Positions 7,567-14,940 of a DNA stretch of 18,203 bases are shown one piece after another. The notes beneath the pieces are model-generated. The model made no database searches. It was not told the origin of the DNA and saw only the letters and a program-made list of their open reading frames with translations. How positions within the stretch are numbered: the first letter of the stretch is position 1; each line of letters begins with the position of its first letter. The stretch comes from CAYUYV01 sp964449455 (lineage in GTDB: Bacteria > Pseudomonadota > Alphaproteobacteria > JAJFIK01), in the NCBI GenBank assembly GCA_964449455.1, contig CAYUYV010000102.1, positions 1 to 18,203 on the forward strand. The letters run 5' to 3'. Both the position numbers and the translations under genes were made by a program.

Positions 7567-8610
7567 TTAATCCGTGACAGGACGGCGCCGGTTTTCATCG
7601 TCCGCTTCAGCTCTCAGGGGACGGTTCAAAAGAGTCTCAATGGCGTCATCAACATCCAGGGTGCCGGCGACAATGGCAGCAACGGCCCGGGTGATGGGCA
7701 TGTCGATCCCGAGCCGTTCACTCAGCGCCAGGACCGCATCGGCAGTATACACGCCTTCGACAATGCCATGGCCCTGGGCCGCCTCCAGGCTGGCGCCTTG
7801 TCCCAGTGCAAGACCGAAGGCCATATTGCGGGACTGGGATGCGGTGCAGGTGAGCACCAGATCGCCAAGGCCCGACAGGCCCGACAGGGTCTCCGCCCGT
7901 GCCCCCAAGGCGACGCCCAACCGGGTCATTTCGGCAAAGCCGCGGGAGATGAGCGCGGCGCGCGCGCTGAGGCCAAGGCCGCGTCCTTCCACGATCCCGC
8001 AGGCGATGGCCAGCACATTCTTCACCGCACCGCCAATCTGGGCCCCTATGGGATCGCTGGAGGAGTAGGGCCGGAAGGACCGGATCCCGATCCGCGTCGC
8101 AAGCCGATGCGCAAGAGCGGCATTCTCGGCCGCCAAGGTCACGGCTGTGGGCAGGTCGCGGGCCACATCACCCGCAAAGCTCGGGCCCGAAAGCACCGCG
8201 ATCTGGGCGGAAGGCATGACCTCGCCGGCCACCGCGCTGAGCAGTGTGCCGCTGCCTCGCTCAATTCCCTTGGCGCAGAGTATCAGGGTGCTCGTGTGCT
8301 GATGGTCAGCAAGCTGAGATAGAAGGGGGCGCAGGCTCTGGGCAGGACCTGCGTAGAGGATGGTGCCGGCGCGAGCCAGCGCTGCCAGATCCCCCGTGGC
8401 CCGGATTGACGCATCAAGAGTGACGCCGGGCAGGCGCGCGTCATTGCGGCGCTCCCGATTGATTGCTTCGGCCAGGTCCGGTCGGCGGGCCCACAGCAAG
8501 GGCGAATGGCCGGCCCGGGCCAGGACGCAGGCGAGGGCTGTGCCCCAGGCGCCCGCACCCAAGACGCCGAAGCCGGCCTCCTGGGCTTCAGGATGGTCCG
8601 AATCCGTCAC
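7567..8610 (-). CDS. gpsA: Glycerol-3-phosphate dehydrogenase [NAD(P)+]
   Basis: Reduces dihydroxyacetone phosphate to sn-glycerol 3-phosphate, the backbone for phospholipids, in the cytosol. 347 residues, slightly longer than the usual 330-340. Seen: Rossmann motif GAGAWG at 18-23; LCAKGIE at about 111-117; SGPSFAGDVA at 141-150; catalytic-lysine segment GGAVKNVLAIACG with K197; and SGLGDLVLTCTASQSRN at about 246-262. The GTG start at 8610 overlaps the tsaD stop by 4 nt (GTGA), a classic translational-coupling arrangement, so TsaD and GpsA are co-expressed. The C-terminal tail is short, Arg/Asp-rich and not conserved. Confidence 0.97.
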   Translation of the reverse strand: MTDSDHPEAQEAGFGVLGAGAWGTALACVLARAGHSPLLWARRPDLAEAINRERRNDARLPGVTLDASIRATGDLAALARAGTILYAGPAQSLRPLLSQLADHQHTSTLILCAKGIERGSGTLLSAVAGEVMPSAQIAVLSGPSFAGDVARDLPTAVTLAAENAALAHRLATRIGIRSFRPYSSSDPIGAQIGGAVKNVLAIACGIVEGRGLGLSARAALISRGFAEMTRLGVALGARAETLSGLSGLGDLVLTCTASQSRNMAFGLALGQGASLEAAQGHGIVEGVYTADAVLALSERLGIDMPITRAVAAIVAGTLDVDDAIETLLNRPLRAEADDENRRRPVTD

Positions 8611-9719
8611 GCCCGCGCTCCCTTGGCGCCGGCCCGGGGCTCCATGGCGCGGGCACTGGGATCGAGGGGCCAGCGGGGCCGTGCGGCAACGTCAAGTCCA
8701 TCCGTTTCGCCCCTGGCAAAACGCTCGATGCCGGCCCAGGCGATCATGGCGCCATTGTCCGTACACAGGCGCGGCGGCGGTGCGACCAGCCGATAGCCCC
8801 TGTCCGCGACGGCGGCCTCAAGGGCGGCGCGGATGGCGCTGTTCGCAGCGACACCTCCTGCGACCACAAGGGCGCGGTCCTCAAGCCGTCCATGGGTTGC
8901 CTCGAACAGGTCCATGGCATTCAAGGTGCGGGCACTGAGGGTTTCTGCCACCGCAGCCTGGAAGCTCGCACACAGATCAGCGATGTCCTGATCGCTCGGG
9001 GGCACAAGATCTTCCAAGGCATGGCGCACCGCCGTCTTGAGGCCGGAGAAGGAAAAATCAGCCCCCGGACGGGTCACCATGGGACGGGGAAAAGCAAAGC
9101 GGTCGGCGCGGCCCTGCGCGGCGGCCTTTTCTACAGCCGGACCGCCGGGATAGCCGAGCCCCAGCAGTTTCGCGATCTTGTCGAAGGCTTCTCCCACTGC
9201 ATCATCGATCGTGGTGCCGTGGCGGCGATAATCGCCGGGGCCGCGCACACTCAAAAGCTGGCAATGTCCACCGGAAATCAGCAGCAAAAGATAGGGAAAG
9301 GCCACCGGCTCCACGAGGCGCGGCGACAAGGCATGGCCTTCAAGATGATTGACCGCGATGAGCGGCAGATCCCGGGCAAGGGCAAGGCCCTTGGCTGTGG
9401 TCAGACCCACCAGAACACCGCCGATAAGGCCCGGCCCTGCGGTCGCCGCGATGGCGTCAAGGGCATCCCAATCCAGCTTCGCATCGGCCATGGCGCGGGC
9501 GACGATCGTGTCGACCGCCTCCACATGGGCGCGCGCGGCAATCTCCGGCACGACACCGCCATAGGGCGCATGGGCGTCGAGCTGGCTCAAAACCACATTG
9601 GAAAGAATATCCGGAACGGCACCGGGCGCACCGCGCACGACGGCCGCCGCCGTTTCGTCACAGCTTGTTTCGATGCCAAGAATGGTGAAAGGGGAGGGGC
9701 TGGACAAAAGACTCGTCAT
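8607..9719 (-). CDS. tsaD: tRNA N6-adenosine threonylcarbamoyltransferase
   Basis: Transfers the threonylcarbamoyl group from TC-AMP to A37 of ANN-decoding tRNAs, together with TsaB and TsaE (not in this window). 370 residues from the chosen start. Seen: the N-terminal ASKHA signature ILGIETSCDET; metal-binding HLEGH (His 125 and 129); LISGGHCQLL; SFSGLKTAVRHAL; the nucleotide-binding VVAGGVAANSAIR; and CTDNGAMIAWAG. The C-terminus ends in a variable basic tail. The start is uncertain: ATG 9719 gives the standard N-terminus, while ATG 9749 or 9773 would add an Ala/Pro/Gly-rich leader; none has a clear ribosome site. First gene of the leftward operon with gpsA, and divergent from hemD. Confidence 0.96.
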   Translation of the reverse strand: MTSLLSSPSPFTILGIETSCDETAAAVVRGAPGAVPDILSNVVLSQLDAHAPYGGVVPEIAARAHVEAVDTIVARAMADAKLDWDALDAIAATAGPGLIGGVLVGLTTAKGLALARDLPLIAVNHLEGHALSPRLVEPVAFPYLLLLISGGHCQLLSVRGPGDYRRHGTTIDDAVGEAFDKIAKLLGLGYPGGPAVEKAAAQGRADRFAFPRPMVTRPGADFSFSGLKTAVRHALEDLVPPSDQDIADLCASFQAAVAETLSARTLNAMDLFEATHGRLEDRALVVAGGVAANSAIRAALEAAVADRGYRLVAPPPRLCTDNGAMIAWAGIERFARGETDGLDVAARPRWPLDPSARAMEPRAGAKGARA

Positions 9720-9821
9720 TCCAAAAGCGGGCCCAAAACCAGGCGCCATCCGTGGCCGCGCGGCATCCTGCATGATATCGATCGCCTAGCACATTTTTTT
9801 GGCACGCACCGCAAGTCTCCC

Positions 9822-10586
9822 ATGGCCGATGCACCGACACCCGCTTTTCCAGATCCGCGCCGGCGGGTGGTCATCACGCGCCCCCTGGAGGATGCGGCTT
9901 CGCTCGCGCAGGATCTGGAAAGCGCCGGTTTTGAGCCCGTTATCGCCCCCCTGATGACCATCAATCTGACCCCGGGCCCTGCGCCCGACCTGGATGGTGC
10001 GCAGGCGGTGGCGTTCACCAGTGCCAATGGCGTGCGTGCCTATGGAGCGCGGCGTGGCCGGACGGACGTTCCTGCCTTCGCCGTCGGGCCGGCATCCGCG
10101 ACCATGTGCCGTGAGATCGGGTTCGCGCAGGTGCATGAGGCTGGCGGCGACGTGGAAAAGCTCGCCGATCTGATCCTGCACCATTGGGACCCCGATCATG
10201 GGGCCGTTTATCACGCTGCTGGCGCCACGCTTGCCGGCGATCTCGTGGCCTTGCTGGAACAGGCGGGCCAGCCGGCGCGCCGGGAGACACTTTACGAGGC
10301 GCGGGCGGCCGATCGTTTGCCAGAAACCCTGGTCGAGGTGCTGCAGACGCCTGCGGACCCCCCGTCGGTGGTCACCTTTCTGTCTCCGCGCACGGCAAGG
10401 CTCGCCCTTCACCTTATGGACGAGGCTGGCCTCATTGGCACCGCCAGCGGAGTGGTTGCCCTCTGCCTTAGCCGAGCGGTTGGCGAAGCGGTAGAAAAAG
10501 CCCGCTGGCGTTCGGTTTTGGTTGCGCCGGAGCCTAATACGGCGTCTATTCTCGACTGCCTGGAAAGCCAGACCCGGATATCGTGA
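9822..10586 (+). CDS. hemD: Uroporphyrinogen-III synthase
   Basis: Closes and inverts ring D of hydroxymethylbilane to give uroporphyrinogen III, the branch point to heme, siroheme and cobalamin. 254 residues, the usual length. The family is poorly conserved, but recognisable segments are VVITRPLEDAASLAQDLESAG near the N-terminus, AVAFTSANGVRAY at about 66-78, AVGPASATMCREIGF, AAGATLAGDLVALL and VTFLSPRTARLAL. ATG 9822 lies 102 bp from the tsaD start with no clear ribosome site; the frame is open far upstream, but that part is antisense to tsaD. hemC, normally just before hemD, is missing here. Downstream mic60 and hemY support the identification. Confidence 0.9.
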   Translation: MADAPTPAFPDPRRRVVITRPLEDAASLAQDLESAGFEPVIAPLMTINLTPGPAPDLDGAQAVAFTSANGVRAYGARRGRTDVPAFAVGPASATMCREIGFAQVHEAGGDVEKLADLILHHWDPDHGAVYHAAGATLAGDLVALLEQAGQPARRETLYEARAADRLPETLVEVLQTPADPPSVVTFLSPRTARLALHLMDEAGLIGTASGVVALCLSRAVGEAVEKARWRSVLVAPEPNTASILDCLESQTRIS

Positions 10587-10996
10587 TCCCGGCTGGCCTT
10601 CATGCGGCACAAACAAAGCTGATTTTGGGGAAAAGCGGTCTATTCCCGCCCAAAAGCCGGTGCCCAAGCCGTAAAATGGGGATATGCGAGGTGTCTTTGG
10701 CTGGCCTGCAACGGGGCCAGGATGCCCAAGTCCCGACGGGTAAGGCTGGCGACGGCGGGAGTACCTCCGAAGAGCCTTGTGACGCCCACCTTATCCCGTG
10801 CAAGCCGCGGATTTAGGGGCGCTTGGACAGCCGGAGGCTGATAAAAGACTTTTCACCACAGCTTCAAGCCGGCTGAGTGTCGTGTTCCGGCGATGCTCAT
10901 GAGTTGTCGAGTTCCGACGCGCCGTATTCCCAAGGCGACCGGGGTAATCCGATCCCAGCCCTTCCGCGGTGCACCAGCTATGCGAAAGACGTCCAC
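10587..10996 (+). other. 410-bp hemD-mic60 spacer without a credible gene
   Basis: Contains small open frames on both strands, but none has family-like sequence or a good start. The left end has a TTTTGGG/CCCAAAA inverted repeat (10623-10629 and 10649-10655). The centre (about 10697-10842) is rich in nested complementary segments and listed separately. The right end holds an imperfect 15-nt direct repeat (10878-10892 and 10905-10919, two mismatches). A GTG at 10877 could extend the Mic60 frame by 40 residues into this spacer, but that part looks non-coding. Confidence 0.6.
10697..10842 (+). ncRNA. Candidate structured RNA (sRNA or mic60 leader), unassigned
   Basis: Pairings read directly: hairpin CTGGCC/GGCCAG (10701-10706, 10715-10720); a 10-bp stem ACGGGTAAGG (10736-10745) with CCTTATCCCGT (10789-10799, one bulged T); inside it TGGCG/CGCCCA (10747-10751, 10783-10788, one bulged C) and GGAG/CTCC around a TAC loop (10758-10768). 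CAGCC/GGCTG (about 10828-10840) follows. A competing helix AAGGCT/AGCCTT (10742-10747, 10773-10778) would exclude the main stem. Strand is assumed from the flanking operon. I do not recognise a known RNA class and see no clear promoter. Confidence 0.35.
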
Positions 10997-12343
10997 ATGA
11001 CCGCTTCCAAGATCTCAACCGAAACAGAAACCGATAAGACGGCGCCCGTTTCCCCCCTGACCAACGGCGCAGCCACCGTGGAACCGGAAGACCGGGATCA
11101 GGACGATCTGCAGGCCACCAAGGATGAGACGCCCGATGTGAAGGCGCTTTCCAAGGATCCTGCCGAGGGCGATGGCGCGAAATCCGACAGTGGCGCCCCT
11201 CTGGCCCGCAAACCCGCCAGTGATGATGACCAGACGGGCGATCTCGTGACCCAGACCCGAGCCGATGCTTCCGCTGGGACAAAGGACGATGATGGCGGTC
11301 AGGATCAGGCATCCCGGTCCGGCTCCAACCCGCTCATGGTCGTGCTCGCCGCCCTGCTTGGCGCGCTTGTGGCTGTTTTGCTCACGGAAGGCCTGCGCTC
11401 CAACACGGTTCCCGCCGCGGTTGAAGCGCAATTGCGCGACCTGCGGACGGAAATCGAAGCCATTCGCGTCGCCTCCGGTGATCCTGAGGCTGTCACCACC
11501 ATCCGCAATAGCCTTGGCGAAATGCGCAACCGGATCGCCGATGTGGAGGCGGTCAGCCGGGAGGCCCAGCGTCAGGCCAGTGCCCGCGCCACCAGCGCAA
11601 CCGGCGGTCCGGGTCTTGCGAGCCTCCAAGGCAGCGTCGGCAATCTTAGCGAAGGCCAGGCACGCCTCCAGAACCGCGTTGCAGCCCTTGAGGGCGCCAC
11701 GCCCGCCAATCTTGTGGAGGAATTGGCCACCAAAGCCGACGAGGCCGCGGTCCAGGCCCTCACGAACCGGGTTGGCCAGCTTGAGCGCAATGACGTGGCC
11801 CAGGATGCCCGCCGCGCCGCCCTCGCCCTCGCCGTCGCCAATCTGACCCGGTCGTCCCAAACGTCTCAGCCCTTTGCGACCGAGCTTCAGGCCCTGTCTC
11901 TCCTGACCGAGGCTGATCCGGCCGTTGGCGGCATGGAGCAATATGCGGCCCAAGGTCTGCCGAGCCTTGAAGACCTGCGCCGGGATTTCGCAGGTCTCGC
12001 GCCACGCGTGGTCCGCGCCTGGCGGATCTCCGAAAAGCAGGGTGTATTGGGCCGAATCTGGGCCAATATCCTGGGCAGCGTAAGCATTCGCCCCGTCGGC
12101 GAGGCCACAGGCAATCTGCCGCCCGCCCTTGTCGCCCGTGCTGAGATGCGCCTTTCGGAAGGCAATCTGGCCGGTGCCGTTCAGGAATTGGAAACCCTTG
12201 AGGGAGAAAGTGCCAATGTGGCCAGCACTTGGCTTTCAGCCGCCCGCTCCCGCCTGGAGCTTGACCGCCTGGTCACCGACCTCAATGGCCGGGTCATCGC
12301 TTCCATCGCGTCGGACGAGGTTCCGCCGGCGGCCGGGGAGTGA
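10997..12343 (+). CDS. Mic60/mitofilin homologue (COG4223)
   Basis: A 448-residue inner-membrane protein related to mitochondrial Mic60, which shapes cristae; alphaproteobacterial homologues are linked to intracytoplasmic membrane formation and contacts with the outer membrane. Order of parts: a roughly 110-residue Asp/Glu/Lys/Thr-rich cytosolic region, one transmembrane helix at about 111-130 (PLMVVLAALLGALVAVLL), a long predicted coiled coil at about 135-300, and a C-terminal mitofilin-like domain containing RIWANILGSVSIRP, PALVARAEMRLSEGNLAGAV and a final STWLSAARSRLELD helix. The location between hemD and hemY is the known context of this family. ATG 10997 is preferred, with AAAGACG upstream; a GTG at 10877 in the same frame would add 40 unlikely residues. 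hemY begins 36 nt after the stop. Confidence 0.88.
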   Translation: MTASKISTETETDKTAPVSPLTNGAATVEPEDRDQDDLQATKDETPDVKALSKDPAEGDGAKSDSGAPLARKPASDDDQTGDLVTQTRADASAGTKDDDGGQDQASRSGSNPLMVVLAALLGALVAVLLTEGLRSNTVPAAVEAQLRDLRTEIEAIRVASGDPEAVTTIRNSLGEMRNRIADVEAVSREAQRQASARATSATGGPGLASLQGSVGNLSEGQARLQNRVAALEGATPANLVEELATKADEAAVQALTNRVGQLERNDVAQDARRAALALAVANLTRSSQTSQPFATELQALSLLTEADPAVGGMEQYAAQGLPSLEDLRRDFAGLAPRVVRAWRISEKQGVLGRIWANILGSVSIRPVGEATGNLPPALVARAEMRLSEGNLAGAVQELETLEGESANVASTWLSAARSRLELDRLVTDLNGRVIASIASDEVPPAAGE

Positions 12344-12379
12344 TCCGCATCCCAATCCTTCCCCGATGATGAAAACCCG

Positions 12380-14089
12380 ATGATCCGCATCCTGCTTGTC
12401 TTCCTGGTCATCTTTGCCCTGGCGCTTGGCGGGGTTTGGCTTGCGGATCATCCGGGAACGGTCGTCATCACCTGGCTGGGATATGAAATCGTGGCGCCGA
12501 TGGCTTTTGCCCTCGGCGTCCTGACGGGTCTGATCGTCCTGGTCCTCACAGCCAATTTTTTCATCACCCTGCTCCTCAAAGGCGGTCTGCGCCTTGCGCG
12601 ATTTTTTGCCCGCCGCCGGGCACAGCGGTCCAGGCGTGCCATTGCGGCTGGCGTGCTTGCCTTGAGCGTGGAGGACGGACGCGCCGCGCGGCGGGCCTAT
12701 AATCAGATCGGGTCCGGCCATGATCGGGATGTGCTCGCCCGTCTCATTGCCGCAAAATCCGCTGATCTTCTGGGTCAGCATGAAGACGCGCGCGAGGCTT
12801 ATTTGGCATTGCTGGGCGACCCTCGGGGCGAATTGGCCGGGCTTTTGGGCCTGTGCGACCTTGCAAAGATCGAGGGGGACGGAACGTCCGCCCGGGACTA
12901 TGCGCGGCGCGCCTTCGTTGTGGACAGCGGCAATCGACAGGCCTTCCGGTCCCATTTCACCTTTTTGCTCGATGACCATGCCTGGGATGGCGCGCGCCAT
13001 GCGGTGGATGCGGCCTATAAGCATGGCGCGCTCGCCGAAGACCGGGCCCGGACCATGACGGCCGTGTTGTTCGCCGCTGAAGCCGGCCGAAAACTCAGTG
13101 CCAATCGCCCCGGCGGGGCCCTCGGCCCGGCCCATAAGGCGCTCGGTCTGGATAAGACCTGCCTGCCGGCGGCTATTGTTGCGGCCGAAGCCCTGGTGCG
13201 GCTCGGCAAGCGGGCCAAGGCCGCGGGTGTGATTGAGGATATGTGGGTCCATCATCCCCACCCCCGTCTCGGTGAGATGTTCCTCTCCCTGGTTGGTGGT
13301 GAGACACCGGCCGAGCGGCTGCAGCGCGTCCAGGGTCTCGTCTCGTTGAATCGGGAGCATGGCGACAGCGGCCTTTTGCTGGTGCGTGCCGCGCTCGATG
13401 CACAAAGATTTCTGGAGGCCCGTGAGGAGCTGGAGCGCCTTTCAGCGGTCAATCTCACAAGCCGAGTGGCGCGTCTGTTCGTTGAGCTGGAGCGGGTCGA
13501 CGGAGCGGATCCAACGGCGGTGGAGCGCTGGCTGATCATCTCCGCCGAAGCACCGCGGGAGCGGGGCTGGGTCTGCCAGGCCTGCGGCCATGGCCAGCCG
13601 GACTGGTCCGCGACCTGCCCGGCCTGCGGTCGTTTCGACACCCTTGAATGGCATGTCGCCCAGGCCGTTCCGGGGCTCCTGCCCATGGGGGGCGACGAGA
13701 CGGTGCCCTTGGGCTCCATAACGTCGTCCCGACAGGCTGAGCCTGCGATCGAGGGTTCGCCAGCCCTAGCCGTCGCGGCCGTCAGCACCGGGCTCGCGGG
13801 TCGTCAAGACGTCGATGCTGCGGGCGCCCAGGGCCAAGCGCTTGCTTCCAGCGGGGGCCAAGCGCTTGCTTCCGCCGGAGGCGAACGCCCGGTTGACGCC
13901 TTGTTGCGCCGGATCAATCCCGATGCCGTCATTGATGACACTGAACCGTCACCTGAGCAGGATGCACAAGCGGGCGACTCATGGACCGAGATGGGCGAGG
14001 CCGATCAGACCGTTGCGGATGATGGGCCGCCGGCGGATATGGTTCCTCCCGCGCCCCGGCGTGCGGCTGGGATGAGAAGCCGACTTTAG
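12380..14089 (+). CDS. hemY: HemY-like TPR membrane protein (heme operon)
   Basis: 569 residues: two N-terminal membrane helices (about 2-21 and 43-66), typical of the HemY N-domain, then TPR-like helical repeats in the periplasm or membrane-facing region to about residue 390, a CxxC-x10-CxxC knuckle (C399, C402, C413, C416) in WVCQACGH...CPACGRFDTLEW resembling the rubredoxin-like module of LapB, and a roughly 150-residue acidic, Ala/Gly-rich tail. This HemY is the proteobacterial protein of unknown biochemical role in heme synthesis, not protoporphyrinogen oxidase. ATG 12380 repeats 12 nt of the preceding gene's end and has no strong ribosome site, so translational coupling to mic60 is possible. 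The tail contains a tandem 24-bp repeat. Confidence 0.9.
   Translation: MIRILLVFLVIFALALGGVWLADHPGTVVITWLGYEIVAPMAFALGVLTGLIVLVLTANFFITLLLKGGLRLARFFARRRAQRSRRAIAAGVLALSVEDGRAARRAYNQIGSGHDRDVLARLIAAKSADLLGQHEDAREAYLALLGDPRGELAGLLGLCDLAKIEGDGTSARDYARRAFVVDSGNRQAFRSHFTFLLDDHAWDGARHAVDAAYKHGALAEDRARTMTAVLFAAEAGRKLSANRPGGALGPAHKALGLDKTCLPAAIVAAEALVRLGKRAKAAGVIEDMWVHHPHPRLGEMFLSLVGGETPAERLQRVQGLVSLNREHGDSGLLLVRAALDAQRFLEAREELERLSAVNLTSRVARLFVELERVDGADPTAVERWLIISAEAPRERGWVCQACGHGQPDWSATCPACGRFDTLEWHVAQAVPGLLPMGGDETVPLGSITSSRQAEPAIEGSPALAVAAVSTGLAGRQDVDAAGAQGQALASSGGQALASAGGERPVDALLRRINPDAVIDDTEPSPEQDAQAGDSWTEMGEADQTVADDGPPADMVPPAPRRAAGMRSRL
13831..13878 (+). repeat. Two-copy 24-bp tandem repeat inside hemY
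   Basis: Units 13831-13854 and 13855-13878 match at 22 of 24 positions and share the 19-nt core GGGCCAAGCGCTTGCTTCC. Being a multiple of three it keeps frame and encodes the duplicated peptide GQALASSG / GQALASAG in the disordered tail of HemY. Likely a recent slippage event with little functional effect. Confidence 0.9.
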
Positions 14090-14114
14090 GGTCTGACCGG
14101 GAGCCCCCGGCCAC

Positions 14115-14155
14115 GTCGCGGCACCCCCGGAAAGGTGCTGCGGCCTTGTATTTTC
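14115..14155 (+). terminator. Probable terminator of the heme/mic60 transcript
   Basis: A stem CGCGGCACC (14117-14125) with GGTGCTGCG (14134-14142), one G-U pair and an 8-nt loop, is followed by CCTTGTATTTT. It starts 25 nt after the hemY stop. The T-rich tail overlaps the -35 of the tRNA promoter, so terminator and promoter are compactly joined. Confidence 0.6.
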
Positions 14156-14174
14156 CGGGCGCTGGTCCTATAAC
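14146..14174 (+). promoter_or_regulatory. Sigma-70 type promoter of tRNA-Thr
   Basis: TTGTAT (14146-14151) and TATAAC (14169-14174) are separated by 17 bp. Transcription would begin about 14181-14183, leaving a short 5' leader of roughly 16-18 nt before the mature tRNA, as is usual for single tRNA genes. Confidence 0.6.
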
Positions 14175-14198
14175 GCCGCTTGGACAGTGAACCGGCAA

Positions 14199-14274
14199 GC
14201 CGCCTTAGCTCAGCTGGTAGAGCATCGCATTCGTAATGCGAGGGTCGCGTGTTCAAGTCACGCAGGCGGCACCA
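14199..14274 (+). tRNA. tRNA-Thr (anticodon CGT)
   Basis: 76 nt including an encoded CCA. The acceptor arms GCCGCCT and AGGCGGC pair fully; the D arm is GCTC/GAGC with AGCTGGTA; the anticodon stem TCGCA/TGCGA encloses loop TTCGTAA, giving anticodon CGT for codon ACG; the variable loop is GGGTC; the T arm GCGTG/CACGC encloses TTCAAGT. All arms are perfect. As an ANN-decoding tRNA it would be a substrate of the TsaD pathway encoded nearby. Confidence 0.97.
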
Positions 14275-14364
14275 TTCATCGGCACTCACTGCATCCCAAT
14301 GTTCGTTTAAGGACAATCGTCGTCGCAAGACATCGTCTTAACGAGACACTGGAACGGCCCGTCG

Positions 14365-14937
14365 ATGACGCTTCATGAGATCCTTGATGTCGCGGTCACC
14401 GGGCTCACGCCCCTCGCCATTCTGTTGGCGAGCGCCTGGTTCAGTTTCCGCGCCCGTCGCGAGGCTGATCACAATCGCAAATTCTCCGAACTCGTTACAA
14501 AGCGGGTGGCGTTGTGGGACAAGCTCGCCTTCCCGCTTAATGATCTTTATGCCTATTTTCTCTTTGTCGGAAACTGGAAAGAGCTGACAGAACGTGATGT
14601 CATCGCGGCCAAGCGTGAGACGGACAAGATTGTCCACGCCTATCGCCCGTTCTTTTCTCAAAAATTCTACGACGCCTATTGTGCGTTCATGGCGGAAGCC
14701 TTCAGCATGTTTGGCAAACGCAATGCGGATGCGAAATTGCGCACACGAAGCATCCGCCCCCAGGACGAGGCTGTTGAGCCCAACCGCTTCACTGATGAAG
14801 ATAACTCCGGCCGCATCCACGCTGCCTATTTTGCCTTGCTAACGGTGGCGGCGGAGGAATTTGACATTCAGCTGACCACGCCGATCGCGCCCGAAACGCC
14901 GCAGCCGGACCAGTTGGCCAGCAGGGACGGGGCCTGA
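14365..14937 (+). CDS. Membrane-anchored protein of unknown function
   Basis: I do not recognise a family. 190 residues: one N-terminal hydrophobic helix at about 9-28 (VAVTGLTPLAILLASAWFSF) followed by a positively charged RARREADHNRK segment, then a mostly helical soluble part with many aromatic residues (LNDLYAYFLFVGNWKELTE; KFYDAYCAFMAEAFSMFGKR) and a Pro-rich tail. The charge pattern suggests an N-out/C-in anchor. ATG 14365 is preceded by GGAACGG. It ends 3 nt before the arsC start, so the two are probably translated from one mRNA; nevertheless nothing in it suggests arsenic chemistry. It begins 90 bp after tRNA-Thr; that spacer has only an imperfect dyad. Confidence 0.72.
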   Translation: MTLHEILDVAVTGLTPLAILLASAWFSFRARREADHNRKFSELVTKRVALWDKLAFPLNDLYAYFLFVGNWKELTERDVIAAKRETDKIVHAYRPFFSQKFYDAYCAFMAEAFSMFGKRNADAKLRTRSIRPQDEAVEPNRFTDEDNSGRIHAAYFALLTVAAEEFDIQLTTPIAPETPQPDQLASRDGA

Positions 14938-14940
14938 CTG

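Noticed and set aside
8463..9821. Very long plus-strand open frame that runs antisense to tsaD and gpsA into hemD
   Set aside because: The translated sequence is rich in Gly, Arg and His with no family features and is the mirror of well-conserved genes on the other strand; only the part from 9822 is hemD.
10583..10816. Small open frames in the hemD-mic60 spacer on both strands
   Set aside because: No ribosome site, no family resemblance, and the region is better explained by paired RNA segments.
11015..11953. 312-residue minus-strand open frame opposite mic60
   Set aside because: Antisense to a recognisable coiled-coil/mitofilin protein; composition typical of a shadow frame.
12236..13405. 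389-residue minus-strand open frame opposite mic60 and hemY
   Set aside because: Shadow of high-GC coding DNA; no start signal and no recognisable motif.
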